Below are positions 1 to 11,516 of a stretch of DNA of 64,000 bases, in pieces. The notes below the pieces were generated by a model. It had not been told where the DNA came from. It searched no databases and was given only the letters and a program-made list of their open reading frames with translations. The position numbers and the translations under genes are program-made. Within the stretch, counting starts at the first letter, position 1, and each line of letters begins with the position of its first letter. Origin of the DNA: Oryzias latipes (Eukaryota; Chordata; Actinopteri; Beloniformes; Adrianichthyidae); assembly GCF_002234675.1 (NCBI RefSeq), contig NC_019866.2, positions 18,893,311 to 18,957,310 of the forward strand, given 5' to 3'.

Positions 1-1554
1 CCTGGATTTGCAGAAAACAGAACGTAGGTCATGGTAACAGGTGGGTATGTTAGTCAGATCGATTTCTTTATTAGACCCTGGGTCAGGTAACTTGGTGTGG
101 GGTACAGCCGACTGCAGACAATTAGCCATACAGTAGGTGCTCCAGTTGGAAACGCGGGATGACCCCCAATCTAAACAGGGGTTGTGCTTTTGGAGCCAAG
201 AGAACCCGAGAATTAAGGGTGTCTGCGGACATTGGGTGATGAAGAAGTGATGGTACTCCCGGTGGTTACCGGAGGTAAAAACGAGAACCGGACCGGTACG
301 TTTGGTGATGCGTGACAATTGTTTGCCCCCCAGCCCTGCAGTATTTACAGCGTTGTCGAGGACTTCGACAGGGAGGGAGAGTTCATGAACGAGACTTTGG
401 TCCATTAAACTATGTTCGGCCCCAGAGTCAATAAGTGCTTTGGTTTCCAAAATCTTGCTCTGATTACAGATCTTGACAGGAACATACAGAAACTTGGGAA
501 CATGAAAAGTTTCAGAATTAACCCCCCGTGGCCTGTCACTTAACGGGGGGTTCGGGGAATTTAAACGAACAGCGCATTGTGGGACCTGATGACCCGCCTG
601 CCCGCAGTAAAAACATAATCCCTCATCACGACGTGTCTTTCTCTCCTCTAGGGAGAGCTTGGAGTGACCTATTTGCATGGGTTTTTCTAGTCTAACAGGA
701 AGTGAAGCTGGTTTAGCTGGAGCAACCAGAGGTAAGTGACGAACGGAATTGACAAGGGATGACGGAGGCTTACTTTTCTGCTCAGTCTGGCGTTCCCGGA
801 GGCGAAGGTCTGACCTTAAGGCGGCTGTGACGAGTTCTTCAAAAGTGTCCGTCTCTGGCTGGGTACAAAGGTGGTCTTTAATGCGCTCATTCAAGGACTG
901 GTAAAAAATTCCCTTGAGCGCGGGATCCGGCCATCCAGCCTCGACAGCAAAAATTCGAAAGTCTATGAGGTGTTCGCTTACCGGGCGGTTGCCTTGTTTG
1001 AGACTTAGCAACCGCCGGGTGGCTTCTTCCTGCCTTCGGGGTCGGTCGAAGACGAGACGGAATTCTCCCAGGAAGCGTTCGAATGGGAGATGCGTGATGG
1101 GATGAGAGGCCAGGAAGGCTTGAGCCCATTGCAGCGCCTTTCTGCGGAGAGAATTTACTATTAATGAAATGCGAGCGTGATCGGCATGATAATACCTGGG
1201 AGCTTGTTGGAAAATCAGGTCACATTGTAGTAGGAACCCTCCACAGGCAGAAACATCCCCGAAAAAGGGTTCCGGCTGTAGACGGACGTTTTCCGGGGAA
1301 AACTGGGAAGCGGAAGTGGCACTGTTGCCGGAAGAAGTGGAGGCGGCACCGGAGGCGAGGTTAGTGGTTTGCCCGGTCAGTTCCATTAGCGATTGCGTTA
1401 TGCCGTCGAGACGGCGAAATAGTTCCTGCTGGGCGGAGGACATTTGCGTCAAAGCGTCAGCTTGGCGATTCAACAAGTTACCTTGGAAGGCAATGGCGTG
1501 ACGAAGTCCCTCCGGGTCAGCTGGGTCAGGTGTTTGGCCAGTTCGTTCTGTCAT
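1..1554 (-). CDS. Gag-protease polyprotein of a Tf1/sushi-type Ty3/gypsy retrotransposon (partial, open at left edge)
   Basis: The frame reads without a stop from the ATG at 1554-1552 to the window edge, 518 codons, and must continue into reverse transcriptase outside the window. The N-terminal part is a capsid-like Gag (WAQAFLASHP, RFLGEFRLVFDRP, LKQGNRPVSEHLIDF) of the kind known in sushi-ichi elements and the domesticated RTL/Mart genes. A canonical CCHC zinc knuckle, CFYCGQAGHQVPQC, is at 615-574. A retropepsin follows with the catalytic triad DSG at 429-421 in ALIDSGAEHS, then LILGFSWL. The last residues (YHDLRSVF) resemble the start of the RT region. Gag and protease share one frame, as is usual in this clade. 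The intact frame suggests a young copy. It is a retrotransposon, not a host gene; RTL-type domestication is unlikely because LTR and priming site are still attached. Confidence 0.9.
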   Translation of the reverse strand, partial: MTERTGQTPDPADPEGLRHAIAFQGNLLNRQADALTQMSSAQQELFRRLDGITQSLMELTGQTTNLASGAASTSSGNSATSASQFSPENVRLQPEPFFGDVSACGGFLLQCDLIFQQAPRYYHADHARISLIVNSLRRKALQWAQAFLASHPITHLPFERFLGEFRLVFDRPRRQEEATRRLLSLKQGNRPVSEHLIDFRIFAVEAGWPDPALKGIFYQSLNERIKDHLCTQPETDTFEELVTAALRSDLRLRERQTEQKSKPPSSLVNSVRHLPLVAPAKPASLPVRLEKPMQIGHSKLSLEERKTRRDEGLCFYCGQAGHQVPQCAVRLNSPNPPLSDRPRGVNSETFHVPKFLYVPVKICNQSKILETKALIDSGAEHSLMDQSLVHELSLPVEVLDNAVNTAGLGGKQLSRITKRTGPVLVFTSGNHREYHHFFITQCPQTPLILGFSWLQKHNPCLDWGSSRVSNWSTYCMANCLQSAVPHTKLPDPGSNKEIDLTNIPTCYHDLRSVFCKSR

Positions 1555-2133
1555 GATTCGAACGAGAGTTCAGGAATGACCCAGATGCTGGAACCCGGAA
1601 TGAGACTTGACACAACGGTAAGTATTAAGTGGTTTAATTTGAACGTGAGATTGACAGGGCTTCCTTCCTCAGGCAGAGAGGGCGTGAGCAGGCTGGTGGA
1701 AATCTTGAGCGGGAATCTCCTCGAGGGTGAACTGCGGCGAGAGCGAGGCTTGAATCCAGACGAGACGAGACGCAGGCTGGAGGTTACTTGAGATGGCGTG
1801 GGCGAAGCTTGAAGCAAGGCGAGGCGAGGCGGCTGGCTGGAGGTTTCAGGGTTGGCGTGACTGCAACGTGGAAGGACTGCGACCAGGTGAGGATCCGGAA
1901 GGTTAAAGTCCTGAAGCAGAGCGAAGACAAAAACATGAGCTTGGTTCTTAGAAACTGAGACAACAAACATGAGCTGACCAGACTATGCACCATAGGAGGA
2001 ACAACGAACTGGCACCGGCTGATGATCCAGGAGGAGCTTATGAAGGAAGGTGTAGATGAGGTGAGTGGATCCAGCTGGTCGCGTCCAACAGAGAAAGGAG
2101 GGGGGAGGAGGGAGTAGCTGCCAGGCCATGACA
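1549..2133 (-). mobile_element. 5' LTR of the sushi-type retrotransposon, with adjacent self-priming site
   Basis: The LTR (585 bp) begins TGTCAT at 2133-2128 and ends ATGACA at 1554-1549, a 6-bp inverted terminal repeat with the TG...CA ends expected of LTRs. One base later the element carries AACGAACTGGC (1547-1537, minus strand). Its exact 11-nt complement, GCCAGTTCGTT, lies inside the LTR at 2013-2003. Tf1/sushi elements are known to prime reverse transcription from the 5' end of their own RNA, so this match marks both the primer-binding site and the probable transcription start near 2013. The last two LTR-encoded triplets are also the first two gag codons. The 3' LTR is outside the window. 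The host bases after the LTR, 2134-2138 (GAGAC), are the likely target duplication. Confidence 0.85.
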
Positions 2134-4355
2134 GAGACAACGCAAAAAAGGTGGCTTCCAACTCTAAACATGTAGAGGATTATACAAACTATCGCATATT
2201 AAGGAATAAAGTTACAAAATTAAACTTTTTGAAAAAAAAAGAATATTTTGGACAAAAAATTTGTGGTTCCATGAATGACAGTAAAAGATTGTGGAAAGTG
2301 TTACAAGAACTGATGTGCAAAAAAACAAAGACTTTTAATTTGAATATGGAAATTGGTGGCATTAGTGTCAGTAAACCATTTGATATTGCCAATCATTTGA
2401 ATGACTTTTTTATTAACAAAGTTGAAAAGCTGAGATCCTCTATGGTAGCACAGGATATAAGCTCTCCTTGTCAAAATATTCAATTGACAATGGAAAATAA
2501 AGCTTGTTCCTTGGTGTTCGACACTGTTAGTGAGAATAATGTTCAAGATTTGCTTCTCTCATTACCTGACGATAAAACACCAGGTATTGATTACATTGAT
2601 GGTAGAATCCTTAAAATAGTTGCAAATGTTTTGGACAAACCAATATGTCATATTTTTAATAGAGCACTGATCAGTGGTGTGTTTCCTGACCAATGGAAAC
2701 AATCAAAAATTATACCTCTAATTAAGGATGAAAAGTCAGAGTTTACTGCTTCAAACTGCAGACCAGTTCATGTTCTCCCTGTTTTGAGTAAAATTTTTGA
2801 AAGGTTGATATTTAATCAAATGCTACATTACTTTATCTCAAATGATCTGTTTACTAGTGCACAGCATGCCTACAGACCAGGTCATTCAACCAATACGGCA
2901 TTAGTACATATGGTAGACCAGTGGTTAACACATTTGGATGATAAAAAATATGTGGGTGCGGTACTTTTAGATTTCACAGCTGCTTTTGATGTAATCGACC
3001 ATGATATTCTGTTGGCAAAGCTCAAATGTTATGGATTTTCACAATTGGCTCTTTCACTGATAAGAAATTATCTTAATGGCAGAACACAGAAAGTCCTCTT
3101 CAATGGCAGCTTGTCTGAAACAAAGTTTATGTCATGTGGGGTTCCACAAGGTAGTTGTTTGGGTCCACTTTTATTTTCAGTGTTTGTAAATGATATGTCC
3201 CAGGAGATTAGAAATGCAGAAGTGGTGTTATATGCAGATGATGCGACTTTATTCTGTGCATCTACTACTGGGCCAGAGCTCAATACAGCCCTACAGAATC
3301 AACTTAATTTAGTCACCAATTGGGTTAAGTTGAATAAATTGGTTCTTAATACATCTAAAACAAAATGCATCGTTTTCGGTACAAAATATTTATTGAATGC
3401 ACCATGTTACCTGAATTTGAGGATTGACAATAGTTTAGTTGAACAAGTGACTAAAACCAAGCTTCTGGGCATCAAATTAGATGATCAGCTCTCTTGGACA
3501 GATCAGATTAATCACATAGTATCCAAGATGGGCAGAGGAATCGCCCTGGCTCGGAGGTGTGCGCAATATTGTCCACCTTCAGTCATGAGGACAGTTGTAC
3601 AGTCTTTGGTTTTGTCACATCTGGAGTATTGCCCAGTCATTTGGTCTAGTGCGACACAGGGGCATCTAAAAAAATTACAACTTGCCCAAAATCGAGCTGC
3701 CAGGGTGGCTCTTGGTTGCTCTTTTTGGACCAATGTGAACGAGATGCATACCATTTTAGGTTGGTTGATGGTAAAAGACAAAGTACAACTCAGTCTTCAA
3801 TGCTTGATGCACAATGTCATTTTTAAAAAATGTCCACAATATTTGGTAAACAAAGTTTTATACAGTGGGTATTGTCACCAATATCAAACTCGTCAGGTCA
3901 GCTCTGGTGATTTGATTGTTCCTTTTTCAAGATCTAACTATATGAGAAGAACAGTGCTGTTTAGATCTTCTGTTGCATGGAATCAAGTGTCTGTAAGGAC
4001 AAGGCTTATTAGTAACAAATATCATTTCAAAAAGATTTTAAAACTAAGATACATGGACCACTTACAATAACTAACAATTTGAATGATATGCTATGTATTA
4101 TTGTTGAGGTTATGTTGCTATGTGTTTTGATATGCTGGTATAAAAATGAAATTGTTTTAACTTATTTTAACATGTGAAGCTTTTAAGGTAAATATGATGA
4201 ATTAGTCACTGTATTTTCTGAAATCAGTTTTGGTTTTTGTGAAATTGGTAAAATGTATGTATTTTTTTGTGTATGGACCCCAGGAAGACTAGCGACCACT
4301 TTGTGGAAGCTAATGGGGCTCCAAATAAATAAACAAAATAAACAAAATAAACAAA
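2134..4355 (+). mobile_element. Jockey-superfamily LINE (RT ORF plus 3' tail), interrupted by the sushi element
   Basis: An open frame runs from the LTR junction to the stop at 4068-4070 (about 640 residues). There is no genuine ATG at its start; the first codons continue a frame that was cut. It carries an ordered reverse transcriptase: LPDDKTPGIDYI, FPDQWKQSKIIPLIK, QHAYRPGHSTNTAL, VLLDFTAAFDVIDHDIL, GVPQGSCLGPLLF and the catalytic YADD in VVLYADDATLF near 3231. The thumb and the C-terminal SHLEYCPVIW block follow. No endonuclease precedes it, because the sushi LTR starts exactly here; the 5' part should lie beyond the left edge. After the stop is a short 3' UTR that ends in AAATAAAC-type repeats at about 4322-4355, the usual LINE tail. 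The exact clade (I, Jockey or CR1-like) is not resolved. Confidence 0.85.
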
Positions 4356-4930
4356 AGACGTGAGAATGAAGACTTCTGAAGAAGATTCATAAGCGTGACT
4401 TTGAATGCCTCTCCTGTGAAAAAATGCCTTATTGACTCAAATTCCACCCTTACTGTATGAACAGTCATAGTTGCAACACAGGTTTATCATATCATGTCAC
4501 ATCTAAGACTTGACCTCTGACCTTTAGGAATGCTGAAAGAGAGATTATAACAAAGATTGTTTTTATTTTTAATGCTCTTTATTTATCCTCTGGTGTGTTT
4601 AATCTGAGCCCGGAAAAGTTCAGAAAACTGGTCTGAAAACATTTTTCCCTTCACGGCCTTTACATAATGGCAGTCTTGAGACTCATGAATGTTTCATTTG
4701 AACAATGCAAACATAAAAAGACTCAGAGCTTATCTGAGCATAAATATAAGAAATCAGGTGATATCATGTTAATTATGTGGATACAAAACAAAGAAAAAGT
4801 TCAATTTAGTCTCATGTGCTGCAACAAAAGCTGGAACAGATCATATGAAAAACATTTGATAATGCTATGAAGGCCATCACTTTCATTGAGTTATTTTAAT
4901 GCAAATTCTGTTTGTGTACCTTAAGTCAGA
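4356..4930. other. Intergenic stretch, nothing recognised
   Basis: This is AT-rich unique-looking sequence between the LINE tail and the hAT terminus. Open frames here are short and show no recognisable domain. Confidence 0.5.
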
Positions 4931-5099
4931 GTTGAGAGCAGGGGTGGACAAACTATGACCCAGGTGCCATACGCGGCCTGTTAAACTATTTAATCTCTCC
5001 TGCTGTGAAAGAAATTGTTTTTTTTTCTAGCATTGTTTTTAATAGTGTTTTTAAATGTTAATTCAAAGTGTAGTTCACAGATGACCTTTTTACCTTTAC

Positions 5100-7900
5100 A
5101 GCAACAGTTCTTCTGTGTTTCATTGCCTGCTTCTTACCCCAAACTAGGATGAGTGGGTTTCACGACACACTGTCCTCAACAGATAAGGTAAGATGCTGTT
5201 GGAATTGAAAACATAACCAATAAGTTCATTATACGACACCCTTAATGAACGTTTCAACTTTGTTCCTCTGCTTGTAAATTGTAACCTCCTACTTGTATTT
5301 TCAATAAAAGGAGCACAGAGAGCAGCAGTCCTTGGAGAGAGAAAGGGGTGATGGGAGTCCTCCGTCACACTTGTCTTTCTCCCTTGTGAACAAGAGACTT
5401 TGCTTGTTGGTGTGGTCTCTTACTGTGTTTTTCTTTACTGTCTAGATGAATTTATCTGACTTTCTTTGGTCCTTCAAATTTGGAATATAACATATCTGCG
5501 TCCCTGGGAGCGAACCGCGGATAATGAAGACTGTGCACAGCCCGTGAGAATAGATCCCCGGAAGAAAGCCAATCGTCTGGTCCGATCACTGGGTCCGGCA
5601 TTCTCAGTTGGTTCTGATCACCAGAATGTGACTAGAATGAATAAATAAATAAAAAAATAAATAATAATAATAATAAATTAATTTAAAAAATGGGGAATTC
5701 AAATAGGAAACTCCAATTAACAGGAGATCTAAAATATATGGAAAGATCTCATCCAGGTTCAAGTGAGTAATGAGGGATTCGGACGTAGCCGATGAGTCAG
5801 TTGTGACCAAACGCAGACCCCTGCAGCACATGCAGGACAGCTGCAACCTGTTGAGGAAGAAAGACAAGAGAGGGGGAAGCAGAATCCAGCGGATTTCTCC
5901 CCATCTCCTTATCAGGAGCCGACTGTTCCTCGGTTGACAGGTTATTACCCACTCCTGACTGATTTAAACAAACCAGAAAAAGGAAAAATGACATTTAGAG
6001 GAAAAGGGACAAAACAAGAGTGGAGAAGAACTACGGGGTTGGATTGGAAGAAGCTGGAGGATCATCAGAAATGGCAGAAACATATCCAATGATCAAAGTG
6101 CCCAAACCTAGCGTTGGAGAAGATGGGCGGAGACCTACACTTCTTGTGTTTAGGACCTGGACAGTAGAGGATGTTAGGAAGACAGTGGAGGGAGTTATTC
6201 CTCACCGAGAAAATACAGAGGACTTTCATCAACAAATGATGGAAGTTAAGAGAGCTTACCATCTGAATGGCATTGAATGTCAAGAAGCATGGTGACTGCT
6301 ATGAAAGTAGACTGGGCGAAAGTAAAGAGAAACTGGAGCCCTATGGATGATGATGATTCTCCCAGACCTCTACTGCACAACAGTCTTGAGTTGATTCAAA
6401 GACTCACACTTTAAGATTAAAGAATTAGAGAAGCCTTTCCAGTAAGACCCAATTATGGAAAAATTGGGCTAACAAAGCAAAAAGATGAAGAGCTAGTGTC
6501 TTGTTTTAGAGTCAGATTTGAAGAAGCGTTCAAAACTAATAACGGACTCAGAGAGGATGATAATGATTATGGTCCCTATAGACAGCAGCTGAAACAAGCT
6601 TTACTGCAAGCTATGAGACCAGATCGCAGACTGTGTAAAGAAACATTACATAGATCTGCCAACAGGAGGACTGCAACAGTTTATGAATTTTGATGTTCAT
6701 GCAGAAAAAGTGATGGTGAATAAAAAGAAATTTAGGACTCAAAGTGCAGATCCATTCTGGCTGGATGAAAGCAGTGATGTCTTTTTTGAACGGAACAGGA
6801 ACAGAAGAAGAAGTCGTGGACGTGGAAGAGAACATTTTAGAGGAAGTGGCAACAGACGGTCAGAGAAGGATCGTGATGGATGTTGGGTATGTGGACAGAG
6901 AGATCACTGGGCGAGGGATTTTCATGGAAGGAAGAAATCAGATTAACTAGCTGGTAAAAAAAAAAAATTAAAAGATGAATCTGAACCAGAAACTCAACCA
7001 GAAAGTGAGGAATTTTTAGATCTCACTGAGGTTTGTCTTATGGAAAAGCCATAGATAACTATTTATGTTCAGGGCCATCCATTTGTTTCTCTTTGTGATT
7101 CAGGGACTTTCAGAACTGTGACAAGAAGTCATTGCCGTGATTTTCCCAAATAAAAAAACCCAATACAAATGAGATCTGCAGATGGTCAGATAGAAACTCA
7201 ACACATGAGTAAACCAGTTTGTTTTGAAAATCCTGATATTAAAAAAACAACATTCATTCCTGTGGTTCTAGCACCAAACTGTCCTTTCAATCTTTTAGGA
7301 CGAAATGTCATGATATGGTTGAAATTATGAATTTACCCCACCAGAAAAGGGGGAATGCAAGCACCATATTGTCCAGAAACGGACATCTGCTAGAAGGCAG
7401 AGGTAAACCACATTATATTTAGATCTGCCCAACACTGATCTTGGACAGACTGATAAAAACCTAATGGAAAAAGTCAAAACCAGGGTGTCACTCCATGAAG
7501 ATTTCATGTCTCCAGACAATCTGCTTGTCATATTAAGATACAAAAGTTCTCCTGGTCCTGACAGGAGATATGACAAAGTAGTGAGTAAACTAGGCCTTCA
7601 AAAATGTACAATAAATATTTTTTATTGGTAAGTTGAAACCAGTTTCTGCACTGTGTCACTTACACCAGAAGCAAAAAGGTTAATGTATAAAGAAGAAGTG
7701 ACAGGTTGGCAACAAATGGCAGATCATCAGTTCCATATATTTCTTGTTCAAAAGGTTCACTAGAAAAATGGGAAGAAATGAAAGATCATGCACAGGAAGT
7801 ACTGGTAACTCACACTATGAGCTGGCAGACTGATTGAAAACTGGAATTTCTACCAGTCCCAAAACTAAGTTTAAAAGGATTGCATTACACTGGGTAGTGA
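5100..7900 (+). mobile_element. Endogenous retrovirus remnant (probably class I/ERV1-like), degenerate
   Basis: A probable LTR lies upstream, about 5130-5460, with an AATAAA polyadenylation signal near 5304. Gag-like coding follows, broken by several stops and frame changes: an N-terminal part at about 6020-6295, a middle part at 6496-6620 in a different frame, and a nucleocapsid part at 6683-6946. A protease-like segment with DSGT (about 7098) and NLLGR (about 7296) comes next. Traces of further pol-like coding fade out before 7900. No matching 3' LTR was found. The element cannot encode intact proteins as it stands. Class assignment rests on the Gag style and protease motifs and is tentative. 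Confidence 0.65.
6683..6946 (+). pseudogene. ERV gag nucleocapsid segment with damaged zinc knuckle
   Basis: This open segment ends in an arginine-rich stretch (RNRNRRRSRGRGREH) followed by CWVCGQRDHWARDF near 6880. The spacing is that of a retroviral CCHC knuckle, C-x2-C-x4-H-x4-C, but the fourth ligand is phenylalanine (TTT). It lies in a different frame from the preceding Gag pieces, so it is a fossil fragment. Confidence 0.65.
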
Positions 7901-10236
7901 TTGCACAGCCTCATGTGCATCTGGCTGACAGAACAAGCTGAATGAAAGCTTGTTCTGGGGAAGTCACTTTTGACTAAAGGGCCAGCTGTCAGAAGAAGAG
8001 CTCTGTCTCCTTCTCTGGTCACTGGCAGGAACTGTCTCCAGAGTTCTAACCACACTGCAGCTCCCAGCAACCCCAGCGCACAGTTCCTGGGTGCCACACA
8101 CCTGACTCTCATTCATTCATCAACCACAGCATACTTAAGCACTGCACTGAGTAAAGCTCAATGAGAAGTATTGTTTGTGCCACTCTGCCTTCCTTACTGA
8201 GCAGTTGGGGATGGGAGTAGAAGCACCATGAAGCTTTCACAGGGTTCATGTAATTGTGCCGGAAGAATGAACAAAACATTTGGGGCTTTGAAACCACACA
8301 GAACAGCAGCATCTGGTGGCGGACTGGACGTATTTCATCTGCTTCAACTAAAGCTCCTTGTCCTTGAAACACTTCAATGTGGAAATAATTTTTACAAAAA
8401 GTAAAACAACACAATGTGTGACCATTTCTGTGAGAAGTGCTTTGTTGACACTGCAAGACATCACATGAAAAAAATAAACGCAAGGCAAAAATTGTAAAAT
8501 GCTAGTTTCAATCTCATGACCTTTGGGTGCAAACACCTCTATGTTAGCCATTGACCTAACTGTGAGATGACTGTATTCTTTTGCTATCATAGATTTATAA
8601 TTACCGACGTGAGGAGGATTGAAGGTTTGGTTTGCTGACTGTGGTGTTTCAACATGATGGACGGACTGGAGGTGTCAAATCATGGAGGATGTATTATTAT
8701 AAAATACGAATTAATGTGTGCAAATCAAACACTGCATCTAAAACAGAAAGGAAATTATATAATTAAAGGAGTTCTTTTTTAAAATGACAGACATACCTAC
8801 TACAACTAAAATAATCAGCAATGGCTACTAAGTAACGTTAATAGTGCATTGCTTTATTAGGTGAAACCAAGATGAAACGATCCCAAGCCACCAGGAACCA
8901 TGGTAAAGTGCGATAAACTGACGTTGATTGCGATACAGGGGAAACAACAGAACGGGTTGGGATTCATTTGTATTTATAGAGAATAGAGCGCCCAACTGTT
9001 CAAACACAAGTGAGATCTGAAGCCTGGTTCCACCAAACAATGCATTTGGCGCTTCAAAGGTTTTCAACCACCTGATCTGCGATAGTTGACACACGGCCCA
9101 AAACACTGTGCCGAACCACTCTACTTCACGAAGGTGAAACAAGCGCTGAAGCGTCCGTGTCAATCAGTGTCAATGGATCTAAAGACCCAGGAACAAGAGG
9201 ACTGGTTTTTCTTTCTTTATCCCTAAATTAGGAAAATAGGTCAGAATTTAGATGTCAAAGGATTTTTCAGTTTTGCAGTTGAAATGTTGGCAGTTTACCA
9301 AAAAGAGAACAAAACGACTGTGATGATCTTGAAACTGTAATTAAGATGTGAAAATTTTCCTCTGTGTCTAAATTGATAAACACACATTTGGAAGCTCACA
9401 TATTGTTAATCTTAATTTATTGATTGGTGATTTGCAGGATCTCTGCAGCCCGTTGATGATAAAGCCATCGGTTTCCCTGCTGCTGTCCACTTCAATCCAT
9501 TCTTCCTCCGCCAAAGACAAGATTTCTAAGGCTGTGCGATGCTTTCGCCTTAGGAGTCGCAACTTTTGTCATTTTCAACGTTCTAATGCTAATATAACAG
9601 ACTATTTTCATTTATTTTAGTTATTTTATGTTGAAACGAGAGGTTTCATCCGAAGGAAGGGACGTATATGTTGGGATGTATGTGACGTACTGTTTTTCTT
9701 CCACTTTGGTGTTGTGAGCATGACAGTTACGTGACATAAGGTGACAAATGGACTTCTGGGTATGTGAATGATGTTGGCAGACTAAAGTAGCGGTCCTCTT
9801 CACCCAAACGTGTCTCTGAGCTCCTTATTTTACACATGAAACTCTGCTTTACCCACACTGAACCCCGGAAAGCCGGCTTCACTAACAATAATCTGAAAAG
9901 GTTCAGAATCCGGAAATAAAGTTTCACAAATTGCTCCACATCTTTCATCTTCAAGCTAGGCTCCGATAAACAGATAACTTTGGTGTTTTTTTCCTCGTTA
10001 ATTTATGACTTTTTTCTCGTAAATTTACGACATTTAAAGTTGAAATTGAAAAACAAATTTTTTTTTGTATACTGGCCAAAAAAGCTGTCGTGTGTTTTCG
10101 TCCAGACTCCATGTTATTTCTTTTTCTGATGAGGTGGATTACCAAAACACACCACGGATTCGCCCCTGGTCCGGATCTGCTGTGAAATTTATAGAACCTT
10201 TTTTAGTCCACAAGTGAAAAGGTTTGTTCACCCCTG
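7901..10236. other. Right part of the hAT-bounded block, no gene seen
   Basis: This holds only short antisense and sense frames without recognisable domains. The stretch 8840-9175 contains repeat-like text (TTCGTGAAGTAGAGTGG on the minus strand) that I could not assign. The last 90 bases lead into the right hAT terminus. Confidence 0.4.
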
Positions 10237-10244
10237 GTTTAGAG

Positions 10245-11516
10245 TTTTGAACAGCAGCTCATTCTGCTGCTTTTGGCCTTTGGGGACTGACAGCAGTAGG
10301 CTGTTTGCAGCTTCAAGCTTGTTTTAAAAATCTTTTTTCCCCCTGCATGTCCTAATGCTCTGTTGTCAGTCCAAAAGGGGAGTCTGTTTGTAGCCCTTCT
10401 GTTTCCTCTGCCAACGACCTTTAACTGTTTGTCACAAATATCAGAGCTGACAAACTCCTCTGTGATTAAAGGTGATTCCAGAACAATATAAAACACTTTC
10501 ATGCACTCAAAAGTTTCAGTACAACAAATTAAACTGTGCAATCTGCAAAACTCAGATGCTTTAGACCTTTTTATTTTATTTTAAAACGTGAAATAAAAGG
10601 AGCTTTTAAAATAAAGCTTAGTTTTTTTTCCTGAAGTCTAGATATAAAAGAAATCACCATCAGATGAACTTTAAACACTTTTTATTCTCAGAGCTTTATA
10701 AGCCAGAACACATCTGAGCAGCACATGAGAAGTCCATGTGACTGAATCCAGTATTAAGTTTGGGCAACTCTGATCTTTCAGCTGAAAGTTGGTTCACTCA
10801 AGTAAACAGGGTTATACAATTAAACAAACAATCTCCTCTTTGGAAAGAGGGCATAGGGGAGACTAACAAAAACCTTATTTAAAAAAAAACAATAATCTTT
10901 TTTATATGTTAAATTGTTTACTTTAATAGTCAATAAAGCCAGATTTTTAAAAATGTACAGGTTGTTTTTACTGTTTAATTTACATTTCTTCAATCTGGCT
11001 CTAATACCTTTGAATGAAAGGCCAGAAAGGTTTGTGTTTTATAAAACTTCTGATAATTAAAGATGTTATTATTATTTAAAGATTAATATCAGGGAGTGTT
11101 TCAGAATTTTCTTTTTTTTTAAAGATGCTAATATTGCAAACCATGCTTTGTAAATAGTGGCGTATAATAATTAAACACTTGTTACATGACTCAATTACTA
11201 AATAAATACATGTTTTACCTTGCTTGAAAAAAAAACTAGTTTGCTTCATGAAGCAAAAACATTTGCTGACTTCTCAATTTATCATTGTTTTTATTTATAT
11301 TAACATATAAATTATTGTGGGGAGGGGGACTTTTACAACAACTTCATCATAACCATGTGTACTTTTTTATTTTTGAAAAGTGGTGTGATAAAGGCTCCCA
11401 CTATGGGCTCCAAGTGTTCATTTAATGTCTTATCTAATGTTTATTCCGTGGGTTCGGGTCCATTTGCTCTGGGGCGCCTCTGCTGGTCCAAACTGGAACT
11501 TCGCACTCGGGTGAAC
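10245..11516. other. Upstream region of the first mpst copy
   Basis: This is AT-rich sequence without a recognisable gene or repeat. The last 80 bases before the ATG are more GC-rich (GGGGCGCCTCTGCTGG near 11470) and probably hold the 5' UTR and core promoter. No TATA box is obvious. Confidence 0.4.

Larger units (their letters stand above)
4931..10244. mobile_element. hAT-like DNA transposon remnant with 8-bp target duplication, carrying an inserted retrovirus-like element
   Basis: The left terminus CAGGGGTGGACAAACT starts at 4939. The right terminus, read inverted, is CAGGGGTGAACAAACC and ends at 10236; 14 of 16 bases agree. The flanking 8-mers are GTTGAGAG (4931-4938) and GTTTAGAG (10237-10244), matching at seven of eight positions, the target-site length of hAT elements. 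The text inside the left end (CATACGCGGCC) is typical of hAT termini in vertebrates. No transposase is recognisable; part of the 5.3 kb interior is the ERV remnant. The alternative is two unrelated solo termini, which the paired duplication argues against. Confidence 0.65.

Noticed and set aside
2151-2153. Start codon for the LINE ORF at 2151
   Set aside because: The codon is GTG and the frame is open upstream to the LTR junction, so it is a cut frame, not a start.
11355-11516. In-frame upstream ATGs extending mpst copy 1 at the N-terminus
   Set aside because: The extension is absent from copy 2 and from the family, and the ATG at 11517 gives the normal length.
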